Program-made: the position numbers and the translations under genes | DNA from: Dermatemys mawii | Taxonomy: Eukaryota; Chordata; Testudines; Dermatemydidae | Length of the DNA: 64,000 bases | Direction of reading: 5' to 3' | NCBI GenBank assembly: GCA_007922305.1 | Contig: ML677374.1 | Span: forward strand, 9,734,094-9,798,093 | The notes under the pieces: model-generated | The model's database searches: none | What the model saw: the letters and a program-made list of their open reading frames with translations, nothing else | Told to the model about the DNA's origin: nothing | Part shown: one piece after another, positions 54,563-64,000 of the stretch | Position numbering within the stretch: position 1 is the first letter of the stretch | How the letters are laid out: each line of letters begins with the position of its first letter

Positions 54563-56329
54563 TTGTTACATTAAACATGGGAGGACAGTGGCTAGGAATT
54601 TCAAAGTGACTTGTGATTTTTGCATGCCTCCAGCTTTTGTACTGCTCAATCCAACACTTTAAAAAGGAGCCTGATTCTCAGAAAGTGCTGAATTCCTGTC
54701 TTCTGAAAACCAGGACCCTGGAAAGTATCTCAAGTTCTATCCATTTGATGCAACTGCTCTCTCTCTCATCATGTAAGGAGCTGTCAGCCCTGACTCCAGG
54801 AACACCAATCAACTTTATCTGACTGAACCGCCCGGAACCCCCACAAAAACCACAGACTAGGTAGCATTCCAAAAAAGATAGACTCTATTAATGCCATCAC
54901 TAATACTTCTATGTATGTTGCATCCTTTGTTGCATGTGGCTGACACTGAAATCAACATTCTAAAACCTAGGGCTATGCACTTCCAACAGGCAGGTTGCCC
55001 AAACTGAAACTGTTAGCATTGCAACAAGTACTAAAAGGACAGCCCATAAAAATACCTAGCTAGACAGAATCAAGCCCAATGCCTTTACTAAAAAAACCCA
55101 AACAACCGCAATAATAGCTGTAGACTTTCTTTGATTGTTCTTAGTGCAAAAAGTTGAGTTCCAGGCAGTCTTTAATTGAACAAGGCAAAGGGACAGTATA
55201 ACTTCCTAGCTGATCTTTTTTTCTTGTTTGAAAATAACTAAACTGTATGTGTCTTGATAAGTATCTGGCAGTCAGATCCCTAGAAAAGGGACACTGAGCG
55301 TATAACATGTCCACAGCATTGTGGACTTGGATAGGCAATCAGACACTTTATCGCAGTACATGACTGGCACTTTCTCCTGGTCCTCCATTAGAAGCTGCAA
55401 AGTACTGCTGAAAACATGGCCCTCTGCCTGAAAATATTTGGAAAAACTTCCTGCAGCATTTGGCAGTGCTTCACGGGGACTGGGAAATGGCTGTGTCTCT
55501 GTCAAGGATACTAATGTTTTAAAAGTGCTTAGGGACCATGGGTTTTCATCTTTTGACTGTTTTGCACATTGACTGAAGCATGTAGCTACAAAACGAAAAA
55601 TGATGGGTATGGAAAGGATCTCATCTAGATGCTGAGTATATTCAGTTCTGTTCTCTCATTCTCCAATGAACAACTGACTGGGAATGTTGCTACAAATTGA
55701 AACTCTGCCCCAAAGGCTCTGCACCAATAGATGATACAAAGAATAGCCATGTGGGTTATATTCATCCCTGTGCAGAGAGTTAGCACAAGGACTGTGCACC
55801 TCTTAAGTCCTATTTTTGTTGTCTAAAGTGGGATTTAAATGGCATGTAGACCTTGTGTTGATCTCTGCACACACGTGAGTTTCACTCGGTAACTACATGG
55901 TTTAAAAAACTGTCAAGCTAACAAAGCTGTTCTCATATTATAGACCTTATTAGAGCAATAAAGTCTCTCATTAGAGAATTAGTTGGTCTGTCTGAGCTTT
56001 CCATAATAATCTTCTGATGATGAAAGAACCATCCAGATTTTGGACCAATACCTGAGACCATATTTAATCCTTGCTCTGTTCTTACTCAAATCGAATTCCC
56101 TTGAGAATCAGTGGGAGTATTTTTCTAAGGACTGTGTAAGCAATTCAGAATTTGGCTATTTGATTGTTTCATTCATGAGACTGTCTGAATATCACTAAGG
56201 TCATGCAAAACAACACTTGGATCAGTTTGGAGTAAGTTAGAAGCAGCAGATTCATAGAGATGCCATCTGAACAGCGTTTTAAAAGATGGAAAATGCAAAC
56301 GGCACTTTCTATACGATACTGGGAGGTGG
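54563..56329. other. No gene; one palindromic-family remnant
   Basis: GAGCCTGATTCTCAGAAAGTG with CTTCTGAAAACCAGG (54665-54720) is a decayed foldback unit. Frames at 55141-55505 on the minus strand show no domain. Confidence 0.4.
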
Positions 56330-56590
56330 TAGGATTCGGTAGCTTGAACTCTGGACTAGGAGTCAGAAGAGCTGGGTTCTGTTCTCAGCTCTGCAGCGGA
56401 TTTGCTGTGTGACTTTTTGAGCAAGTTCCTTCATCTCTCTGTGCCTGTTTCCCTCCCACCCTTTGTCCATCATGTCTGTTTACATGTAAGCTCTTTTGAA
56501 ACCATCTCTTAGCATGTGTTTGTACAGCACCAAGCACAATGGGACCTAATAGCTGCTACTGTAATGCCACCCCTAACAATAAAGGTAGGA
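56330..56590 (+). mobile_element. tRNA-type SINE, near full length
   Basis: The head (GGATTCGGTAGCTTGAACTC, GAGTCAGAAGAGCTGGGTTC, GCTCTGCAGCGGATTTGC), body (CTCTGTGCCTGTTTCCC) and tail (TGTAAGCTCTTTTGAAACC, TTTGTACAGCACCAAGCAC, AATGGGACCTAATAGC) are all present. A separate tail-like piece follows at 56618-56715. Confidence 0.75.
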
Positions 56591-56746
56591 TGAAAATGGA
56601 CTTGTAATTGTCATATTCTAGATTGTAAACGCGTTGGGGGCAAAGACTTTTTTCTGTTTACAAGGGCATCATTGTACTAGATATTGGGGGCATCTAGTAC
56701 AATGATTCCCTTGACAGTGACTGGGATGACTAGGCATTACCATAAT

Positions 56747-57370
56747 TAGGGCCCTACCAAATTCACGGTCCATTTCACAGTCATAGTATTTTTAAAATAG
56801 TAAATTTCATTATTTCACCTATTTAAATCTGAAATTTCAAGGTCTTGTAATTATAGGGGTCCTGACCCAAAAAGGAGTTGAGGGGGGAGGGCCATGAGGT
56901 TATTATGGGGGGGGCATGTTGTGGTACTGCTACCCTTACCTCTGCGCTGCTGCTGGAGAGTAGTGACTGCTGGCCAGGATCCCAGCTCCGAAGGCAGGAC
57001 TGCCACCAGCAGTGGGGCAGAAGTACAAGAGGCATGGTATGGTACTACCACCCTGACTTCTACACTGCTGCTGGCGGTGTGCTGCTTTCAGAGCTGGCTG
57101 CCCAACCAACAGCTGCTGCTCTGTGGCCGCCCAGCTCTGAAGGCCGTGCAAAAGTAAGGGTGGCAATACTATGACCCCCCTAAAATAACCTTGCAACCCT
57201 TTTGCAACTCTCTTTTGGGTCAGGACTCCCAATCTGAGGAACGCCAGTCTCTCCTTGAAATCTGTATAGTATAGGGGTAAAAGCACACAAGAGACCAGAT
57301 TTCATGGGAGGAGACCAGATTTCATGGCCCGTGACTCATTTTTCATGGCCATGAACTTGGTAGGGCCCTA
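56747..57370. mobile_element. 624-bp DNA element with TAGGGCCCTACC ends
   Basis: The termini TAGGGCCCTACCAAATTCA and TGAACTTGGTAGGGCCCTA are complementary except for single changes. ACCATAAT (56739-56746) and TCCATAAT (57371-57378) form an 8-bp duplication with one mismatch, as for hAT. Interior arms also pair (AATTTCAAGGTC, AGATTTCATGGG), and GGTCCTGACCCAAAAAGGAG is matched by TCTTTTGGGTCAGGACTCC. The centre is a GC-rich TGCTGCTGGAGAG-like block. The 98-124 codon frames within are not transposase. Confidence 0.8.
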
Positions 57371-57378
57371 TCCATAAT

Positions 57379-58725
57379 TAATCTAATAACAACAATAACT
57401 TTGAATGCTAGCTTTTGAACCTCAGTTTAAGGTAACACATTCACGTATCTGTAGCTCATATATGACATGCAAAATAATGACATTGTTCCAGAAAGTTCAT
57501 TTTAGGCATTCAGGCTGTAATTCCTCTCTTTTTAAACCGCTGATGCAGCAAGCCTCAGGCACAGTGGTAGAATCTATTTCTATGTCTCTCTCTAGCCAGC
57601 AGCAGAAGCTGGGATTTTTTTCTCCCCAGTTGACAAACATCTAAGAAATCTTTCTTCTGCCTATCTCCGCTACAATAGTCTAGGAGCATGGAGAGTTATC
57701 AGCTCCCACAATGGTGTTCCGCTGTCTAGAGATCACCCAATTGTAACTAAGGTCTATGCTCTGTTTCCATGCTAGAGATGAAAGGAAAACAAATCTGTCT
57801 TGATTAACTTCCCCTTTGAATAATAGGGGCCAGATGCAACCCTCCCACAAATGGACACATCTCCCGTGAAGAACATTTGGCTCTAGAACTGTATGAGCTG
57901 TTCCTCCTGCCTCCGGAACAGACTTCAAAAATAAAAAGCTCTCCAAGATTTTTATGGAGAGATTAATTTAAGTCATAGATTACCTAGTTTTGAAACAGAC
58001 CCTTTTCTATTCTGATGCTATCTTGTGAAATGTCTGGATGATGCACAGTCCCTCAGCTTTCTGTCAGTCCTCAGAATAGATACTGGGAAGTTCTCTTTAG
58101 AAATATCCCAGCTCTGCTTCAGTGTTCCTTCAAACAGCTTTTGTTTCCATCATGTCTGAAGGCAAAAAAAGGGAATATTCCAAAGCAACTGATCTAAACA
58201 TCTTCCCTCATGTAACTGGATTTGTCTGGTGAGGACTAAACTTAGTGATGAGGCACTTTAATAATCTGATCTTTCCCATGAAATCTTGCTTTAGAGAAAG
58301 ATTAAGATCTAGATATTTACAAGCAACTAGTGATTTTTGGGGTGACCAACTTGAGACAACTTAATTTACGGTACTTATATAGTCCCCTATACTGTAACAT
58401 CTGAGCACCTCATCCATGTGACCTACAGACAAAGTGACCTAAAAACATAAAATGCTCTTTCTGGAAGGTTGCAAAATAACACTGCTTTATTTCTTAGAAT
58501 CCAGAAAACAAGACAAAGCAGGCTGCTTCCTAAGGCAGAGAGGAACAAATCAACCCACCTTGCTCTAGGGTGGCTGTTTGCAGACTGACCGCTAAAGACT
58601 CAGTTTGCATACTTCCCGACAGAGCTCCCTAGCCTACAAACAGGGCCAGAAAACCCCTTACACTTAATGTGATCTCTTGTAATTTTAACACAGTTTTCAA
58701 TACACCACCCTCTTAATCTTTAATG
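57379..58725. other. No gene recognised
   Basis: Unique-looking AT-rich sequence without notable frames. Confidence 0.45.
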
Positions 58726-58729
58726 TATT

Positions 58730-58910
58730 TCTCCACCCAACAGTCCTCTGAGGTAACAAAGTGCCATTATCCATCCCCAATGGAGGTACCAAGAAACAAA
58801 GTGACATGCCCAAGGTCACAGAGGAAATATGTGGAAGAACAGGGAACTGAAAGGTTTAAGTGCCTGGCTAGTGCCTAATCACTGGGCCATCCTTCCTCTT
58901 TGACCTCAAA
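58730..58910 (-). mobile_element. MIR-type SINE, minus strand
   Basis: CAGTCCTCTGAGGTAACAAAG, AAGAAACAAAGTGACATGCCC, AAGGTCACAGAGGAAATATG and GCCTAATCACTGGGCCATCC read in reverse as the MIR tail, core and head. Confidence 0.7.
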
Positions 58911-59984
58911 CGGTCCTGATATTCAGATGGTGGGTGCTAAGAAGAAAAACTTTTTTAAACACAAAGTAATTCTGACCCATAAGGGAAATTACTGGGTGGG
59001 AAATATAATGTTTATTCCAGAACCATTTGTTTTTTCAAGTGTACTTGTGTGAAAGTTTCTCTTAAGACACAAATTTCATGCAAATTTATTTGAATAAATG
59101 AAATAGTTGCCTGTTTGGTTAATTTAGGGAAATGATATTTTTGTAAAGAGTAATTACATTGGATATCTGGACAAAGCTCTGCAGCAGTTTAAATCTCTCC
59201 AAACTCTCAAGCGTGTATTATTTACGTTGATGCCTCAATAACTTCTCCCATGACATGGTTTCTGTGGTGCCTTGCAGGGTTCTTGGTTGTGACTCATTTA
59301 GTTCTATCTAACTGGCATCCTCATAATTCACTGCACAGCTTTAGCAAATACCGCTGTACAGATCACTGCAATGAGGGTATGTGTCTGCTAGTGTGGATGC
59401 AATCCTATATTGTAGTTCTAAAATGAAACAAAAGAGCCTTATTTCTCATAGACCAAGACTGGCTAGTTCCATCCTTGGTGTAAGTTAAAGTTGAGTGTCA
59501 AGTTTCTGTTCTCAGATTAGTTGGTTAGGAAGAGTCGCTGGTGTTTTTTATCACATCTCTATTAAAAACCGGATGTGAGAAGAACTGGGAAAGAATTTAC
59601 TCTAACACTATGAAATGCCAAATGAGTTCTTTCTTGCTTTTCAGATGCTGTATAATGGAGGGAAATTAAAAGCATTATCCCTGCTACGGAACCTTGGCAA
59701 TTCAGGGGAGTAGATTACCTTTGATTCCACAGTGTCAAAGAGGGTATTTATCAGCTGGGTGTAAGATGTCTGGAGCTACTTTAAATCCTTGTTGAAAGTT
59801 AATGAAAACAAACCATAAACCATAGTACTCTTTGCACTTCAGACTGGGTGATGTGGACATTTAATACTGATGAAGTGTTGTCTTGCAGAGTGGACAGAGA
59901 AGAACAAAAAGATCAGCACATAATAGAAAATAAATGCCAGCCAAAATGTTATAATTCAATCACATTATTTTACATGGTTCCTTA
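58911..59984. other. No gene recognised
   Basis: AT-rich unique-looking sequence. Confidence 0.45.
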
Positions 59985-60060
59985 AGGCCCCAATCCAGCA
60001 AAACAGTTAAAAACATGCTTAATTTCAAGCATCTGAGTAATTCTATTAATGGCTATGTGC
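59985..60060. repeat. Half of an AAGCATGTG palindromic repeat
   Basis: GGCCCCAATCCAGCAAAACAG, AACATGCTTAATTTCAAGC and ATCTGAGTAATTCTATTAATG represent one arm. The complementary arm is missing. Confidence 0.5.
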
Positions 60061-60539
60061 TTCTAACTGCATTCACTCTTGCTGTTCTTTCCAATGGTAT
60101 TCCTGCTGGAGCATGCCATGCCAATAAGTGTTGTTCCCATCCTGGATTCAATGCATCTGCCCACAATTCTGCATCTCATGAACTCCTGGGGTTGGCAGAG
60201 AAGCTTTCAAAGACTCCCAGGAGCAGGAGGGAATGTGTCAGGGACTCAGTGTTTTCCCATTCTGATTCCATTTGAGGTTTCTCTCCCATGTTATCTTTTT
60301 TGCTACTCACAGTTCATGGTGCTGTATTTGAGAATCCTAGAAGCCCTTTGGTTGGAAGGCCTTTCTGATGGGTCCTGGCCTACTCACACAGTCAGGGCAT
60401 ATCCCCACCTTCCTTGGCCATTTGTTGCATCCTCTAACACCTTTGCCAGAGGGTGGATTTTCTATCACTTGCAGTCTAAGTCAAAACTTGATCTCTTTCT
60501 AGAAGCTATGTTGGAGCTCAAGGTGAAGTCATGAGCTTG
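60061..60539. other. No gene recognised; long chance frame
   Basis: A 151-codon plus-strand frame at 60079-60534 overlaps another frame (60015-60275) and shows no domain. Its last codons run into a LINE 3' end. Confidence 0.4.
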
Positions 60540-60642
60540 ATGTAGAAATTCCTGGGTGAGGTTCTTGGGCCTTTGTAATGCAGGAGGTCAGACTAGATGA
60601 TCACAGAGGTCCCTTCTGTCTGTAAAAATCTATGAATTCTAG
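60540..60642 (+). mobile_element. CR1-like LINE 3' end
   Basis: GTTCTTGGGCCTTTGTAATG, CAGGAGGTCAGACTAGATGA, CACAGAGGTCCCTTCTGTC and AATCTATGAATTC are the 3' terminus also seen at 6790-6885 and 26600-26697. Confidence 0.7.
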
Positions 60643-61435
60643 TGATGATTCTTTCCCTGTTCTGTCCTGTTCTTAGGTAGGCAGAAAAGTGCATTAATGT
60701 TTGTCTCTTTAGGCCAGTAATTGCTGATGATAAAATACAAGATTATGCTGTCTGACAGTGTCAGCACAACCAGGGATATTTTTAAAGTTCTCTTGTCCAA
60801 ACAGGAAATGTCAGCTGTTTCTTCCCAACCTCTTTTAGTCTGAGGCATTATTCCTTGTGGTTAATTTGCTCTAAAATAAACAATGCAGGCATTCATCTCT
60901 GGCTTGGTGTATGCTTAGTGAAGCAAGAAGATATGAAGGAGGAATGTTCTTATCATGAAATAATTACAACCCAGGATTTGGTCTGTAATCCCGAGGGGTG
61001 TGATTATCTTATGATAATAAGCAAAATCCTAAAACTGATTTTTGTTATGTATTTTAAAAAAACACTCGGAGGGAAAATGTGATGGTGTGTTGGAAGACAA
61101 TGAGAGTGACAGTTTAGATTGCAGCGGTTTAGTATACATTGAAGTATCTAATTTACCAGACAGCTGGAATATCCCCTGCACCTTCCAAACGTTAAACAAT
61201 TTAATATGCCATCTGACTGCTTCTGGCTGAATTCAATGCAGAACAGCGTCTCTCAATGCTGACTATGGTGTATTACGTCTTCTGTGGACTGGAAAGTGGA
61301 AATACAGTGCAGCAATTGTCATTAAACAGAAATGTTTGTAAGCTGCATGTGTAGAGAACTACTATCAATGCGTCCTCTCAACAATGTGTATGCCTTTGAT
61401 AAATTTTAATACTTTAAGAAGAATTCCCCCTTAGG
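60643..61435. other. No gene recognised
   Basis: AT-rich unique-looking sequence with short frames only. Confidence 0.45.
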
Positions 61436-61500
61436 GGCCTCATCCAAAGTCCATTGGAGTATTACTACTGACTTAATTGAGCTATGAATCTGGGCCTATA
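61436..61500. repeat. Short palindromic repeat, decayed
   Basis: GGGGCCTCATCCAAAGTCC and GAATCTGGGCC bound CCATTGGAGTATTACTACTG. It belongs to the GAAGTCAATGG foldback family. Confidence 0.45.
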
Positions 61501-61569
61501 TGGACAAGTAGCAGCTCAGAAATCAATAGAATCTTCCTTCTTCCTCCCTCAACTGCTCGCTCTCCCTCT

Positions 61570-61812
61570 AGGAAGTGATGTCCAGTGGTTAGGGTAAAAG
61601 ACTAGAAATGTAGAGCTCGGGGTCAATTCCCTACTCTGTTACAGACTCCTGTGTAACCTTGGGCAAGTCATTAAGTCTCCCTCTCGCTCAGTTGCCCACC
61701 TGTAAAATGGAATTAATAGCACCACCCTACCTCACAGGGATTATGTAAAAATAAATACAAGGAAGACAGTGATGTACTTAGATACTTTGGTGATGGGGCT
61801 ATGAAAATATTT
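61570..61812 (+). mobile_element. MIR/tRNA-type SINE
   Basis: TCCAGTGGTTAGGGTAAAAG, GGGGTCAATTCCCTACTCTG, ACCTTGGGCAAGTCATTAAG, CCCACCTGTAAAATGGAATT and ACCCTACCTCACAGGGATT follow MIR order. The tail GATACTTTGGTGATGGGGC is present. Confidence 0.8.
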
Positions 61813-63446
61813 TAGATTTCTAGATAGATAAAAATGAGATGTTAGAAAGGAAATACTGTAAACACAAAGTTTGGGGCTACAAAGGACCTCATTCCAAAGC
61901 CTGGGAGTCTAAACAACTGTTTTGACCGAGGAGTAAGTCTTTTCTCTGGGCAGAGAATATATCAGTACTTTTATTCCTGCAAATCTCTGTAGCAGAGTAA
62001 ATATTGTATTAAATTTTCCTGCAGCTTTATGGACTCATTCTGCATTTACACTTAAGCATCACTGGAGTTCTCACTGTGTTGCCCATGTAAAGCATTTGAC
62101 ACCTCACAACAGGTTAAAGGCCGTGTGAACTCATATCCCAGACTCCAATCTTCTGGGATGAAATTTGGGTAAAAGAATCACTTACCTGTGTCATCTGTAA
62201 AGTGGAGATAATGATACTTGTCCATCTTTGCATGGAGCTTTGTGATCTACATATCAAAACTGCTACATAGGTGGTGCAAAATATGACTCTTTATTTATTT
62301 ACCACAACAATAGCTTGGGAGGTTTTCAGGAAGCAGGGAATAAAAAATTAGACTGTGGATGAAATTCATCCCTGTGCAGAGGGCCACCATTAGAGCCAAA
62401 GAACTTATGTTCCAGTTAAGCCCTCAAAGTAGGGGTTTCAGGGGACTTACCTTAAATTGTGCATATCCCCTGTGCTCTTTGGGCCAGGGACCATGTCTTC
62501 CTTTGGGATTGGAAAGTACCTATTAGATGTTAAGCACTACTGCAATCTGAAGAATAATATTGATATACAATAGTAAGCATCATTTTTCCATATAGGTGTG
62601 TTAACCATTCCTGTATTTACATAAAAGTATGGACCACAAGAAAAAGTTCATTTGAGAATACTTGGTTAAGTTAAGCATTGTAAATGAATAATCATCATAT
62701 ACATCTTAACATATACAGTGTATGTATGTGTGTACTGGCAACACATTCTATCCATAGAGTAGACAACAGTAATATAAAGGGGATATGTTATTTGCCTGAG
62801 CCTTTCAGACTCTGTAAGCATTTCTCTGGAGAAGTCCTTTGCACTTTGCTATGGTTGATCAATCTGAGAAGGTTTATACGTTTCTGCAAGAAGCCTACCT
62901 ACCGTGTAAAAATTATTCATTGTTTCTCCGATTCAGAAATTCTGCATAGATCTTTTGAACGCTAAGAAACTGACTAGCTGGAACATTACCTTTCAGTGAC
63001 ACAGAGTGATAACCAGTGGCATTTGGGAAATTAATCCTGTCTCATACAGAAGTAACAAGAAAATGTGTCTGATAAATAATTTGAAACCTCAGACTTAAGA
63101 AGCTCGATTCTGTACTAAATCTAATAGGTTGCACCAAATGAATATATGCTGGGTCTTAAAGCTGTTCAGTATGCATAGCTTTGAAAATAGGCTGTGTGGG
63201 CCCAAGCCAAGACCCCTATCACATACAAATTTTAGGTGTATTGTTTCTTTGCATGTGTAACACACTAGCTAAATTTACTATGTCCCATTTTGCTGGCTGG
63301 CTCACATTGAGGATAGCCGCTTACTACTGCTATTGGCTACTGGTGTTATCACTTCAAATAACAGAGGCCTATTTTGTTCTGGGAAAGTCCTGATTTCAAG
63401 GCCTGCTGATAATCCCATGGTGAAGAGGGAAATCATTAAAAATGTA
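61813..63446. other. No gene; one SINE-tail fragment
   Basis: CTTTGGGCCAGGGACCATGTC with AAGCACTACTGCAATC (62470-62550) is a SINE-tail fragment. The rest, including frames at 62684-62965 and 63181-63393, has no recognisable content. Confidence 0.4.
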
Positions 63447-63631
63447 CATTCATTCTTCCCTGTCCTTAGGAATAAATAAATTTATCCTTGGGAACAAATA
63501 ATAAGAAAACTTTTTCTAAGTTTCTAATAATAAGAAAACATTCTAAGTTTCTAATAATAAGAAAACATTCATTCTTCCCTGTCACTGGGAATAAATAAAT
63601 TTATCCTTAGGAATAATTAATAAGAAAACTT
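63447..63631 (+). repeat. Compound local tandem duplication
   Basis: A unit beginning CATTCATTCTTCCCTGTC and containing AATAAATAAATTTATCC occurs at 63447-63511 and 63566-63631. Between them a 27-bp unit is repeated exactly (63514-63540 and 63541-63567). The spacing gives an A-B-B-A arrangement, best explained by replication slippage. Confidence 0.85.
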
Positions 63632-63854
63632 AAAATCAGCGTTAATGGTGACTTTTTTTCTCTTCTTCGTAATATAGGGCTCAATTCTAGAAGGTACTGA
63701 GTGCCCTCAGATCCTGTTTAGGCCATGGGAAAGCATGCTCTGTATATTTCTTGTGCTCTGTTCTTCCATTGGTGGATACAAGTAACTTTCATTGAAATAG
63801 TTGAAGTTTCCTGAGCTGGGAAAACCAGGCCATGAATACCCTCAGTTACTGATA

Positions 63855-63925
63855 CTGAGATTGTAAGCACAGGCATGAATCATCATTGTTCTGTGTTTGT
63901 ACAGCGCCTGAGGGCCTGGTTACTT
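63855..63925 (+). mobile_element. SINE 3' tail fragment
   Basis: GAGATTGTAAGCACAGGC, TTCTGTGTTTGTACAGCGCC and TGAGGGCCTGG match the SINE tail at 20166-20322. Confidence 0.6.
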
Positions 63926-64000
63926 GAACTGTTCATATATGTGTGTATTAATATATATATGACTGAACATTTCTTTAGCATTGAAGGCTTATACAGAATT

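Noticed and set aside
60079..60534. 151-codon plus-strand open frame
   Set aside because: No domain, overlaps another frame and ends at a LINE 3' end.
63447..63631. Possible CRISPR-like array
   Set aside because: Two unit types in A-B-B-A order with no regular unique spacers, in a vertebrate-type sequence. Slippage explains it.

Overview
The window looks like about 64 kb of non-coding nuclear DNA from a reptile, most likely a turtle, with a crocodilian as the next best guess. I infer this from the repeats: CR1 LINE copies, MIR/tRNA-type SINEs, many short hAT-like elements with GTCTACACT ends, Penelope-like foldback copies, and short palindromic elements carrying GAAGTCAATGG or CCTAACTCCCATTGA. 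No host protein-coding exon, tRNA, rRNA, CRISPR array or operon could be supported. The reading frames that resemble known proteins all belong to retroelements: the CR1 and RTE reverse transcriptase C-termini and a Penelope GIY-YIG tail. The window is best read as intergenic or deep intronic sequence.

Layout. 0-10 kb: a direct pair of unnamed repeats with AATAAA signals (124-366, 2668-2900), GTCTACACT-type MITEs, a textbook MITE with a perfect internal hairpin (3552-3851) inside a SINE tail, a CR1-type 3' end, a CR1-like LINE split by a Charlie-like hAT element (6378-6762), and a short Penelope-like foldback (9130-9308). 10-25 kb: a three-layer nest (SINE, MITE and RTE LINE, 11566-12735), several CR1 tails, a 595-bp hAT-like element with a perfect 8-bp target duplication (17747-18341), a CR1 copy with an internal micro-inversion that is also split by a solo LTR (21871-23645), and a second LTR-like element (24366-25080). 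25-40 kb: more MITEs, a MIR split by a palindromic element, a large Penelope-like inverted dimer (32487-33388) with a 14-bp target duplication, and a CR1 copy with a long open frame (38880-39836). 40-64 kb: a second Penelope-like family, an (ATT)n tract, unclassified mid-repetitive elements (45405-46100, 50572-51223), two hAT-like elements with target duplications, MIR/SINE copies and a small local tandem duplication at 63.4-63.6 kb.

The most interesting signal is the Penelope-like pair. Both copies are inverted dimers. Their hinge sequences resemble a minimal hammerhead ribozyme core, and the larger copy keeps an uninterrupted 80-codon C-terminal GIY-YIG-like frame. Everything else is mainly a record of insertion order. 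Family names are assigned from memory of conserved features, not from a database search.
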